A DNA stretch of 64,000 bases from assembly GCA_905182995.1 (NCBI GenBank), contig CAJJDP010000074.1:1-64000 (forward strand), in the 5' to 3' direction. The notes beneath the pieces were generated by a model. It saw nothing but the letters and a program-made list of their open reading frames with translations. It did not search any database and was not told the origin of the DNA. Shown piece by piece: positions 11,419-22,792 of this stretch; the first letter of the stretch is position 1, and each line of letters opens with the position of its first letter. Position numbers and translations under genes: made by a program. Source of the DNA: Paramecium octaurelia (taxonomy: Eukaryota; Ciliophora; Oligohymenophorea; Peniculida; Parameciidae).

Positions 11419-14071
11419 ATGGATATTTTAAAAAAGGTTTTTCAAAGCATCACTATCCCCTCAATACAAGGGTATGACTTTGAAAAGGATTGCGTTCTTA
11501 CAGTGGGCTAATGGAGAGTTTACAATGCCAAGAATAAACAAAGGTTGGGTTCAGTTTGGCTATGCGATTAGAGCAAATAGTTTTAAATTGCCAAAAAAGA
11601 ATACATCAGTATGATAAAATTAAAATACCCTGGAATTCTGTAAGTGCTTGAACCGCTAGTGGAAGAAAAATCTCATATAGGATTTGTAACTGAGAGAATA
11701 GAATGTACTTTAAGTCAAGCCTTAAACGATAGCAAATATGTATTGTCAGAGATCGAGATGAAATTGCATGTATTGGAAATTGTAGATGGATTATAATTTT
11801 TGCATAATAATGTACGCCAAGTTCACTTAGATTTATAACCAGAAAAAATTTATTTTACTGACAATGGAAAATGGAAGATTGGAGGTTCCCCATTTTAATA
11901 ATAAATTTTAAACTCTGTAGTTGAATGTCAGATTAGCTCTGGATATAATATATTGTACACAGCCCCTGAAATTGTAAATTAGTCGAATTTATCATAGCTT
12001 TCAACTAAGTAATAATGTGGATATTCAACAGATATGTTTTCATTAGGAATGATCATATTGCGTTTGATGAGATTTAAAAATAATCGTGTGCCTTTTCCAG
12101 AGACTCAAGATTAAGATAGCTATCTAAAATTTATCAAGAGTTTAGATTTAATGAGATATAAGGATGTACATCAGGAATCATTTTTATAATTTTTGGGGTT
12201 AATGCTATCTCCCCAAATGAATAATAGACCTACATTATCTCAATTTGTACAAATTGAATGGTTTAAAGATCCATATTTAATTACATTTAACATCTTAAAC
12301 AAATTACCAGAGTATGATATGCAATAATAAATTGTGTTTTTTAAGGGATTATCAAGTGTCATTTTTAATTTTGAAAAATCTATTCTTAAAAAAAGGCTTT
12401 TACCAATTGTTCTAGGTCTAACTCAATATGATCATTTGTTAACTGCAATTGTATAAATTATTCTTGAGACTATGCGAAGAGAGGATATTATTAACTCAAC
12501 TTAATTTTAATCAGAGATTTGGCCTAAACTTAAGTATTAATTTAAAATTTATAAGATAAATTATTTCTGGAAAGGAAATACCTGCACAAGTGTTGTATGA
12601 TTTGGTTCTTGCATTGCCTGTCTTTCATAAATATATAAGTCAAAAAGAAGCTTAGGAACACTTGATACCATTATTGATAAAGTGCTATGAATGCAAAGTC
12701 CCTAAATTATAAGATTTAGGAATCAGAGTAACAGAATTTGTTCTTGAGAATAATGATTATACCTTTAGCAAAACCAAAATTTTACCAAGAATCTTTGTGC
12801 TTGCATTGGATTAAAACATAGAAATTAGAAAAACAACACTCATTTGTATATATAAAACATTAAATGTGATGGATACTGATTTAGTTTTGAATTCATTAGA
12901 AAAAGTAAAGGCATTGGGAACTGATCGATAATTAAATTAGATTGTCTTAAAAATATATTAATCCTTATCTAAAATTTTATCAATCGATTAAGTGTCACAA
13001 AAATTACTACCTTAAATTACTCCTTATTTAACTGATCCAACGCTTTCAAAATAGGAATTTAATGAATATTATGACACCTTATAATAAATGTTAGGCAGAA
13101 TTAAAAGTGAAAAAGAAAAGAACTTGAGTGACCAAAGCATAAATGTTATACAAGTTGACTATAAATTAGCTTTACCAGAACCAAAAAGATTAGTAGATAA
13201 TAAAAATGTATAATTTGAATTTCTAAATCAATTTGATTAAAGGTTAACGTCTATTCCAGATAAACCTGTAATTCAAGAAGCTTCTAACTAACAGGCTTCT
13301 TAACAATAAAAAGATCAAGTTCCATAACCTTAAAATTAATAGGTACCAGTTACGTAACCATCAACTTAAACAGCATTTCCAATTTAAGAAAATAATAGTT
13401 TCAATACTATCCAACTAGGTCAGCCTGTAACTTTAGGAATGCCAATTGATTCATTCTAATAGAATTCTTCTCTAAATGTATTCCATTAACCTGGAGTTTT
13501 TGTTATGGACAAACCCCCCACTCGATAAAATTAATAGTTGAATTAACTTTCAATGCAACCTGCCTAATCACAGGGCTTCACTTTAGAATTTAATACAAAC
13601 CCACTTTAATAATAACCAGCTTTTGGGTAATAATAGTAAGGTGGTTTTCAAAATTCAACTTAATTAAATTAAGGGTAGGCAAATCAAGCATCTTAATAGG
13701 ATATTAAGAAATTAAGTACTCGGCCATTATTTTCAAATAATAACAATTCATAATAATAGTAATAGTAGTAGTTGTAATTATAATAATAATCATAATAATA
13801 ACAATAACAATAATAATCATAATTTTTTTAATAACCTTAGAAATAATAAAATAATCTTTTTGAAAAAACGAATGACCCTTGGAGTGCTTTTAATTAGGGT
13901 GCCACTTAAGATCCTTGGGCGTAATTTTAAAATCCGGTAATTTAAAGTTAGAATTAACCTTAAAATTAAAGCTAGGGAGTTTGGGGAATATAAAATCAAT
14001 AAGGCTCCTAATAGACTTAAAGCCAACAATCATTAAAGAATAAGTATGCCAGCTTTGATGAGTTAATATGA
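11419..14071 (+). CDS. SCYL2-type pseudokinase with clathrin-adaptor motifs
   Basis: One 22-nt intron (12534-12555) gives an 876-residue protein. Residues about 20-300 form a kinase fold with degraded catalysis: the HRD position reads HLDLQPEK and the DFG position reads GGFP. The segment ILQVLEPLVEEKSHIGFVTE matches the SCY1-like family pattern. A HEAT-like helical region follows to about residue 560. The tail is a glutamine/asparagine-rich disordered region with two DPW motifs (NDPWSAF, QDPWAQF). In animals SCYL2 binds clathrin and AP2 and works in vesicle traffic; the DPW motifs suggest the same here by inference. It faces the minus-strand rhomboid gene with only 31 bp between stop codons. 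Confidence 0.8.
13735..13830 (+). repeat. Polyglutamine tract of mixed TAA, TAG and CAA codons
   Basis: About 30 codons in the SCYL2-like gene are almost all glutamine, written with TAA, TAG and CAA plus a few serines. The mix means this is not a simple trinucleotide expansion at DNA level. It is unreadable under the standard code. Confidence 0.8.
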
Positions 14072-14102
14072 AGTATTTTACAAATTATATTATAAAACTT
14101 AA

Positions 14103-15022
14103 TCAAATTTCTAATCTTAAAGGTTAAGAAATCCAAAAGAAATAAAATATTTCGCTTCCTAAAATCACAACAATTAAAATAATTGATGAAATTTATACAC
14201 ATTTTAAATCGCTATCATAATCTCTAATAAATGGATAAGATAATTAGTACATTTTCATCAATTATTTAGCAAATGCAAATGCCAATAAAGTACCAAATAC
14301 AAAAGAACCGAGGATTCCTATGTAATCTATAATTTCCCAATACCATGCCTACCAGAAAAATATGATTAAGCCACCAAGTATCATTCCAACCATCTAATAT
14401 CTCCCTGAACCTGAATAACTCCATTTATCCCACTTTAATAAAGTATACCCAAACAGCACTCCATCAAAGGTTGAAGGTACTAAAACACCATTAATATGCA
14501 ATTTAGATGTATAACAACAGCTAAGTAATGTGCCTCCAAATCCACCAAATATACTTATCATCCATAATTTCTTCCAACCTAACAATTTCTCTACGTATGA
14601 CCCAAATATTGCAACGGCAACCTAGCATGAAAAATAATTTATGAAATTTGAATATAAGAGAAGACTTAAAAACAACCGTTAAATCTCTTATTCATATTTA
14701 ACCCTGTATGGATAAAGCATACCTAAAGAATATAGAGACTATGAATAAACTAACAATTTATACGTTTTAATTGGGTTCAAGAAATTATCCACCATCCTTT
14801 ATATCACCACTTACTATTAAAATGATAAAGTAAAACGAATTTAGTATGATAAGAATTGTTGTCATGCTTTATAATTTAAAAGTAGGAAGACAGGTGTAAG
14901 TTATCATCTCAGTAAATTTCTCATCTCTTGGATATTTTAAAGAATTCTAAAAATTTACTACATTATAAGTTTGAAATACTGAAGTATGGAGGATCTGAAT
15001 CTTAACTTCTCCAAATGCTCAT
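14103..15022 (-). CDS. Rhomboid-like membrane protein lacking catalytic residues
   Basis: Two introns (14958-14979, 22 nt; 14687-14702, 16 nt) give about 293 residues. The start MSIWRSQD was chosen because the 22-nt intron links it in frame to LKYPRDEKFTEMITYTCLPT, a cytosolic stretch before the first membrane helix. Rhomboid hallmarks follow: a helix-rich core, then FGSYVEKLLGWKKLWM, which corresponds to the region after the L1 loop, and glycine-rich helices. Where active rhomboids have GxSG, this reads STFDGVLFGY, with Asp in place of the Ser. The last helices lack the partner His. It is therefore probably a pseudoprotease, comparable in principle to iRhoms or derlins, which handle membrane-protein quality control. 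The 16-nt intron is unusually short. Confidence 0.7.
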
Positions 15023-15125
15023 TAAAGCTTAAGGTGTTGGTTATCCAGTTGATGATTAGGCAAAACTCATTAATAAATATTTTTATTATATTCAATTAAT
15101 TATTTTTAATTACCGCCAAAAAACA

Positions 15126-16380
15126 ATGAATGATTAAGATCAGATCGACTTTTACAGAAATTTGCACCTCTATTATAAGCATCTCTTTCCAATCCAAATG
15201 ATTGTAGACTGGCTTTCATATGCCAAAGATAATTAACCTGAATTGAAGTATTTTAGTAGAAGAGAGTTTTCTTTTGAAAGGAGTATCGATGGAGAAACTT
15301 TTTACTAAAGATATTAGCAATTTCAAAATGCTCATGGTCTACAAAAATTCCTTCTGGATAATAAGTAAAATGATTAAGCATCCACTCTTATAAAATATGA
15401 TATTGGAGCAGTCTTTGACAAATTGCCTAAAAAGGGTGAAAAGCTTAAAGCCATGGAAAAGGAAATAGTTATAGATATAGATATGGATGCTTATGATGAA
15501 GTACGTACTTGTTGTCAAGGAGCAAAAATTTGTGAAAAATGTTGGAAATTTCTTTAAGTAGCTTGTGATATTTTGAGACCAGCTTTATTCCAGGACTTTG
15601 GGTTGGAACATATTCTAGCAGTTTATTCAGGTAGAAGAGGAATACATTTGTGGGTTTGCGATAGTCATATAAGAAAATCTACAAATGAAGTTAGATCAGC
15701 TATCATAGGGTACCTTAATATAAATATTGGTAATGCAGATGCTGAAGAAATCATACGAGAAGTTAAATAAGAGAAAATTGAAAAATTACACCCATCTATT
15801 TAAAGAGCGTATTTTATAGCGTAATAATTTTTTAAACAAATTATCTTAATTGATCAAAACAGTTTGAAAATTGAGAATGTTAAGAAAAAGATTTTAACCA
15901 TTTTAAAACAAACTAAAATTCTTAATCCTAAATTAGAGAAATCCATTCAGGAAATTAATGATTCTAGTTAAATTTGGGATCTCATTTGTTCTTAAGATTC
16001 AGAAAGATTGGAAATTGCTAAATTATAAATAATTTTAATGTGCTTATATCCTCGTCTTGATGCACATGTCAGTACAACAATTAATCATTTGTTAAAAGGA
16101 CCTTTCAGTATACATCCAAAAACATGTAATATTATTTTGATTATTAGAACGTGTTTGCGTTCCATTCAATCTTAAAAATAGCTCATAATTTAATCCATTA
16201 GATACTCCTACTTTGCCAAATATTATTAAATAATTAGCGTAATTGCCAGAAGAATTAAAATAAAGAGAAAATGAGAACAAGATCTTTCCATTTTTAGGAA
16301 AGGAAATACCAAGTTTGTCACCTTATATTTAATTATTTGAAGATTTTATCTCTAAATATAATAAGCCAAAAATTAACTGA
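15126..16380 (+). CDS. PRIM1: DNA primase small (catalytic) subunit
   Basis: One 22-nt intron (16126-16147) gives 410 residues, near the usual ~400-420. The protein makes the RNA primer in the polymerase alpha-primase complex in the nucleus. Visible family motifs are the catalytic acidic motif DIDMDAYDEVR near residue 117, a zinc site with C-C..C-x2-C (TCCQGAKICEKCW), the nucleotide-binding SGRRGIHLWVCD, and LLKGPFSIHPKT near the C-terminus. The intron splits the codon after that last motif; the joined codon is TAA, read as Gln where other species have Gly. Its stop lies 25 bp from the stop of the convergent SIN3 gene. Confidence 0.93.
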
Positions 16381-16405
16381 TGAATTAAATATTCAAACAA
16401 ATTAA

Positions 16406-19345
16406 TCATTTAATTAAAATATCAGACAAATTATTTTTTATTCTCATCTAATCAAAGACTGTCCATTCCATTTGATTTTAAGTGCTTGCTCTGGCGTCTC
16501 TTAAATTTCTTTGCAAAAATACACCTTTGATTCTATTTGAATAGGTTGTTGTGTAAGATTTAACAAATTATGAGATTCGATTTAATTATTATTTATCTTA
16601 AATACTCGACCAATTAGGCAAATAATTAATATGTAAACTATCATCTTATAAGCAAAACTAAACATTATGCATATCTTACTCTAAATAATACTCGTTGTGC
16701 TTGTTCCCATTATAAATCTAGCAGCGCAAAAGATAGGTTACTTAACTAAACCTCCTCAGTTTTAGTTGGATCTAACTCGTATTTGTCATTGTTTGACTTG
16801 AACAAGAAATCAAAGAAAGAATCTGTCAATTTATCATTTAATAAGCTGGCTAAGTGTTTACAACAATCTGAAAGCATTTTATCAATAGTATAGAATAGAA
16901 AAGCCTAAAAGGTTATTATAAACATTCACTTGTTTTCCAAAAAGTAAACTTAAGTAGTCTTGATATTTGAAATCCTTATTTTTAATTGAGTAAAGGAGAG
17001 CATGCTTAAATAACTTGTATCTAATTTCAATTATTTTCTTTTTTTCTTTTTCATTCAATTCTAAAATTAAAAATTACAATACTTTCAAATTTCTCATTTT
17101 ATTCAAAATTCTAACTAATTTAATGTGCCAATTCAATTCTTTAATACAACGAATAGAAATATCGAAAAAATAGATATATTCCTGATGTTCCATAAATGAT
17201 TTTTCCTTGGGGTTTAAAGTTACTTTTAGTGTTTGAAAGTAATTATAATTAATTTCTTGGAAACACATCTTCTTCATCAATAAGAGGTGATTTAAGAGTT
17301 TTGATTCTCTGTAGTTCATAATCTGATTCTTCAAAATCATCTGAGTCCTTTCTATTGTTACTATTTGAATTATTGTTATTCAAATGAGATTTTTTCGTTT
17401 ATTCTTATTCAATGTTAAACTAATCTATATAGGAGAATGATGAGTTAGTAACGTATTATTCTATAGTAGATAAGTCTCCCCTCAAAAGTGAAAAATTATA
17501 ATTCTGATCAACAAGCTCAAGATTAAAGTATCCTTAACATAATTTTTAAAATAAATCAAGAATCCACTCTGATTCATTCAAATTAGATTATTCAACATAA
17601 TATTTAAAGATCTCAAATGTTTCTTCCAAAAGAGTTTTATTTGAAATATACAAACTAAATACAGTGGTTTAGTCAATTTCATTGATATTAACTAATTTTC
17701 CATAACTGAGTGGTTTAATTGTAGTTAATTATATCAATGAATTCAAATATTCTGCTTAAATTGCAGTATTTGCTTGGATTAATGTGAATTTTTCGTCAGG
17801 CTCTTTTAGAAATCTTGAAGCACAAGTATACTACTTTTCATTTTTCTTGAAATAAAAGGATCGATGATCTAAAGATCTAGAGAAGTTGTTTTTTTAAGTG
17901 ATTTTCCAAGTTTGATTTGCTATTTCTCTAGATTTAATCAATTCTTAACATTTTTGATTCAATCTATCTCTTAGGATAGGAGAGCACCCCACTGGATTCT
18001 TCTACCATAATGTTATAACTTCCTCTTAATCCTTACTATTGGTTTTGTAGACTGATTGTAAACACTTAATTTGGAGTATTTTCCTTATTTGCTATTCAAT
18101 TGCTTATTGATTGTTTCCTGCAATCAATTAATCAAGTAACTATTTTATAGATAAATTGGTACTTTAATAGTTCTTCTGTAGCAATTAATATTAACATCGT
18201 ATTCAAACATTTCATCTTCTATTTTGAACAACTGCTCTTCAAAACTGTTTTTTCTCATGATTGAAAATGAGTAATCCTCACTACCAAATGGCACAGAGAC
18301 CCAGAGATGATTTAATACATTTGGCAATTTGGGGTCTTCCTTCATTATGTTTGCATAACCAGGATGCATTCTAACATATGAACCAGTGATATGTTCAGCA
18401 TTTTTAAAGTCCGTATCTTTAAGTGGTTTAAATAATTAAGTTTATTGCCGACGTGCAGGTGCTCTAGTGAAAATAGCAATTCTGAGTTCATCTATAATCT
18501 CTTAATCAATCCATGTGTGTGATGACAAAATATCCATAAGCTCGTATTAAGTGATTATACATTCTGTATATAAATGAATGACATTTACAAATTCATAAAA
18601 GAATTGATTAAAATCAGATTCTTATGTAAAATGGCTAAAACACTTTAATCTTAGTTTATCCAACACAATAATTTCATTTTTAATCTCTCTGCTTACTTGT
18701 AGTTAATAAGCATTATTGTAAAAATATTAAGTATAATAAGCTTAATATGATTATATTTCTTCCATGGTAGGAGGATTGGGTTTTACTCTTTTGGTTTTGA
18801 TGTCATCCCAATCCACTTGTATTTTCTGCTTCTACTTCTTCAATTTGAACGCATTTTGAATTTCCTTAAGAGCTTCTGGATCATCTTTAAATTAGATTGA
18901 TATTAACTAGAATATGATATAAAAGTTATAATTACATCTAATTATTACTGTTGGTCGAGGTTTCCCTTGAGAATCAGATTTTTGGTTTACTCTAGTAGAT
19001 TGATTCTATTCTTGTCTTGCCTAAAAATGGACTCTAATTATTAGATCGCATCATTTGATTTGATGCGGGCATCATGATAAAATAATTTATTCAGATTTTC
19101 AATGACAGCTGGCTAATCAGAAAAGAGTTTTTTTATCTCACTGTAATAGAGAGATATATTTTATCTATTCTATTTGTAATCCTTCAAAAGCACAACGAGC
19201 TATCTAAATATTTTCATATTAAAATTTACTAATATAATGATGGATAGTCTCTTCTCAATCTGTTGCAAAAAGCTTCACAATTTTTCAATCCTCTTTGTGT
19301 TTATTCTTCTTCTAGGTAAGAATTATTGTTCTGACCTTCACTCAT
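16406..19345 (-). CDS. SIN3: SIN3 transcriptional corepressor scaffold
   Basis: Six introns (26, 29, 23, 22, 25 and 34 nt) give about 926 residues. SIN3 is the nuclear scaffold that carries histone deacetylase to DNA-bound repressors. The N-terminus has one paired-amphipathic-helix-like domain (YPSLYQQLVVLLKDYKQNRQ..EIKKLF, residues ~25-75). The deacetylase-interaction domain is clear near residues 290-385 (LWVSVPFGSEDYSFSIMRKN, then FEEQLFKIEDEMFEYD). A conserved C-terminal block reads IYGTSGIYLFFRYFYSLYQR and later YTIDKML. Animal and yeast SIN3 have three or four such helix domains; I see only one, so this form is reduced. The C-terminal exon (from about 16690 to 16406) was chosen because it is open and ends 25 bp before the primase stop; an alternative frame ends at 16444. 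Confidence 0.88.
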
Positions 19346-19451
19346 AGTAATATAAATATATAAAAATTAATGATTTCTATCTCTGATTTGATTCGTTGAC
19401 TTTTGTTATGAAGAGATACCTGATTATTTAATTATCATATAATAATTTGAA

Positions 19452-21232
19452 TCAAAAATATCCATTGTCTTGAAATGCTTGATGCAATGCATTAGAAACA
19501 TTAAACTAAAGTAGCTCTCCCAACCTCTAATATTCTTGTCTTAATCTCGTGTTTTCTGCATGTGATTCTCGCAATGCTTTTTCCAAACTATGAATCCTCT
19601 CAGTTTATTGAATTCTTTCATTCTATAATTATATTCAAATATTTACTTCCCAAGCCTGACGATCAATTTTCTATTCATTTAGCAATTAATTTAAAGAATC
19701 AGATTGCATTTTTCTTTTTTGCTCAATCTGTGCATTTAAAGTGTTGATTTCACTTTCATATTTCTCCACTGCAGATTCTTTCACTTTAGCCTATTGCTTC
19801 AAAGAATCGCATTTTTGCCTTAACTCTTAATTTTATCGAATAAAATCTTTATTTTAATTTTTCAGTCTCTCCAATTCGTCATACAATACTTAAACTTCCT
19901 ATTTTCCATTTAAGATTCTTTCATCATATTCCCTTGCAGCATCTGCATTCCTCTTGATAATTAAGTCCCTGGCCTCCTCCATAGCTCTTATTTTGGCATC
20001 CAAAGTTGTTGAAACTATATGGTATTTCTGGTACTCTTCCTCTTGAATTCTTCTGCCAAGATCTCTCAATTCTTAATCATAAGTTAATTATAATTAAATT
20101 TATCTTTCTTATAATGATCGCAACTCCTCTTCCAATATCCTATTCTCCTATTCAAGTTATCTGGACCTATCCTCAACAGCTCTACATCTATTCTCCCAAT
20201 CTCTCACTAAATCTCTTGCTCTAAAGTTATTTTCATTCAAGGCTCTGTCCAAATTGGTTCTGTGTTTCTTCTCTAACTCATTCAAAATGAATTCATTTTA
20301 TCTGATCTTTTCCTCCATCGATCTTGTTACATCCTCTTGTTGTCTTTCCATCAATTAATATTCATCTCTTAATTTCTCAATCTAATATAAACTAGCTCGA
20401 TTATCAGCCTCCAATTATCTAGTTTTTGCATCCAGTTCTTCCAACAATCTCGTATCTGCCTTGTCCCTCCTCATTAATTCATCTAACTCTCTTTCCATTC
20501 TTTATTTAATATGCATAGTATGTATTCTCTCTTACTCTAACATTTATTCCAAATGTTAAACTACTGATGCTCCTGCCAATCCACTAATCATTGGTTCTTC
20601 CTCCTCTACAACATCCTCATCAATTGATAAAATTCTATCCTTCTATATTGGATTACTAGCCCTATGTTATTCTAAAATATCCTCTATTGCTTCTTGATCC
20701 TATTATATTATCTCTGCTCCATTTAAATCCAAGTACAGAATTGCCTTATTGTCTCCAACGGCTGATAACAAGAATTCTCCTCCCCTCTTACCAAGAGAAT
20801 TCCATCTCAAGTCAAGTGAAAGTAGAGTAGTGTTTTACCTTAAAGCATTTGCCAACGGTTCTATGTGATCTCCTGTTAACTTATTGTTCGACAAACCTAT
20901 GTGTTGAAGTGACTTATTTGAAACTAAGAATCCTGCCAATGTTTCTATTCCAACTCCATCAGAACCTATCTGATTCCATTCCAATGAAAGAATCTTTAAT
21001 AATGGGCATCCTCTTAATGCTGTTACAATATCCAAAAATCTAAATCTTAATTGTATGCATACCCTTAAGCTGTAATATTATTTCCTCTCAAAACTAAACA
21101 TTTCAAATTTTTATTGTTTTTCACGTAATTTGATAATAATCTTGCTCCATCATCCCCAATGTACATTTCAGATAAATCTATCCTTTGGGCATTCTTTAAC
21201 TACTCCAACATTGTTTATAACGATATACTCAT
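19452..21232 (-). CDS. Leucine-rich repeat plus coiled-coil protein, LRRC45-like
   Basis: Two introns (23 and 24 nt) give 577 residues. The first ~170 residues are ribonuclease-inhibitor-type leucine-rich repeats (e.g. LKILSLEWNQIGSDG, LQHIGLSNNKLTGDH). The remaining ~400 are almost entirely coiled coil, rich in E, K, R and Q. Animal LRRC45 has the same order of parts and works at the centrosome linker and the ciliary base. A basal-body role here is inference from architecture only. It ends 106 bp from the SIN3 start on the same strand. The first ATG is followed immediately by repeat sequence, and the second repeat is split by the first intron. Confidence 0.7.
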
Positions 21233-21274
21233 TTCAAATTTAAATTTTATATTATTATTGATATGAATAATTAA

Positions 21275-21961
21275 TCACTTCTATTTATTTTTCAATCTAT
21301 TAATTGTTTAACATGATTCAACATCATCCAAACCATCAATGATACTCGATGATTTAAATTGACAGTTTGGCTTTTTTTATTCTTTCATCTTGTTTTCTTT
21401 ATCCTTGTTTCCTTCACTCTTTTCTTTCTCCTTGTTCAAAACAGCAATATACTTTTCTTTTTATTGAATATTTTTTTGTAAGGTTCTGATATCTGCAATT
21501 TTAGCCTCCCTTTACAAGCACAACTCATGAATTTGTTTTTCTAATTGAATCTAGGCATTCTCACTTTTAGTAAGATCGCTCTTCAGTTTATCTATTAATG
21601 ACAGATTCTCATTTATTTCATTTGATTGATTAGTTACGATGTTCATAATTTCCTTTTATTTTTCTTTGAGTTTCTCATAATTACCATTAATTTCTCTTAG
21701 CTAAACTTCTAGTTTATCTTTTTCTGTTGTTAATTTTTAAGAATGAGCCTAAAGCTACCCTACTTCAATTTAATAGAGATTGTTTTGATTTCTCAATTCA
21801 AATAAACATTTTTCATCTTCTTTATGTCTCAATTAAAATTCAAAGTTTAATTTTTCATATTCTGAGACTTTATGTTCTAATTCAACTACTTTTTTTTCCA
21901 ACTCTGCTATTCTTCTTTCTTTAGTAAAAAGGTTATTTCCTAATTTTAGATTAACAGCCAT
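21275..21961 (-). CDS. Small coiled-coil protein, function unknown
   Basis: An intronless 228-residue reading frame, continuous under the ciliate code. Almost all of it is predicted by eye to be coiled coil (e.g. RRIAELEKKVVELEHKVSEY), with a lysine-rich stretch and a short serine-containing tail (SSSIIDGLDDVES). No catalytic motif is present. It could be a cytoskeletal or ciliary component, but nothing in the sequence decides this. Its start codon is only 26 bp from the start codon of the divergent Rab-like gene, so both presumably share one promoter. Confidence 0.75.
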
Positions 21962-21987
21962 TTTAAATTATTAAATTCTTTTCTATA
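21962..21987. promoter_or_regulatory. 26-bp divergent intergenic region, shared promoter
   Basis: Only 26 AT-only-like bases separate the start codons of the coiled-coil gene (minus) and the Rab-like gene (plus). Any promoter must lie here or extend into the coding regions. No named motif is visible. Confidence 0.5.
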
Positions 21988-22741
21988 ATGAATAAAAGTT
22001 AATAAGCGCAAGAAGTTTACAAAATCATACTAGTCGGAGACCAAGGTGTCGGAAAATCCTCAATATTACTCAGATACACAAAGGATCTCTTTTAAAGGGA
22101 TTATAATGTTACAATAGGTCTTGAATTTGCTAGTAAAAAAGTGACGATACAAGATAATGCATTGACACTTTAAATTTGGGATACTGTAATAAATCTATCA
22201 TTTATATCTAATAGGCAGGCTAAGAAGCTTTCAGGAGCATTGCTAGATCTTTTTATAGAAATTCTGCTGCCATCATTATTGTATTTAAATTGACAAGGTT
22301 TATTTGATAATTTATTAAAGCCGCGAGTCATTTTTAAGTGTTCCACAATGGGTCAAAGATATCTAAGACAATAGTGATGTCGGAGTTGTAATTTCAATGG
22401 TTGGAAACATGTCAGATTTGGAAGCAGAAAGAACGGTGACAAATGAGGAAGCAAAATAAAAGGCTAAGGAGTATAATGCTCTTTATTTTGAAACTTCAGC
22501 TGCCACCGGATAAAATATTGATGATGTAATTTTTAGAAATCTAATAAACATGTAGATCTTTATTAATACTTTGGAGAAGGTGTCTTAGTAAAACAATCCC
22601 ATAAGAACTAATTCTGAATAAAATGTCAGAGAATCTATACATTTGTCTCAAAAGTATACCTAGCAAAACCAAGGAAAATAGGAATAAAATGGAGGAAACA
22701 ACTCACAAAGAGAAGCTAACCCTGACAAAGGCTGTTGTTGA
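21988..22741 (+). CDS. Rab-family small GTPase
   Basis: Introns at 22186-22214 (29 nt) and 22298-22320 (23 nt) give 233 residues. The P-loop (GDQGVGKSS), switch II (WDTAGQEAFRSIARSFYR) and the Rab-type segment SRESFLSVPQWVKDI are clear. The protein ends in KGCC, a double-cysteine site for geranylgeranyl attachment, so it acts on membranes in vesicle traffic. Oddly, the guanine-specificity motif NKxD reads GNMSD and the last motif reads ETSAATG. The Lys to Met change could weaken nucleotide binding. The C-terminal tail is long and rich in Asn and Gln. The exact Rab subfamily is not decided. Confidence 0.9.
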
Positions 22742-22792
22742 ATTATTTAGCAATCTTAAGGTTTATTGGTTATTGATATAACAATATTATTA

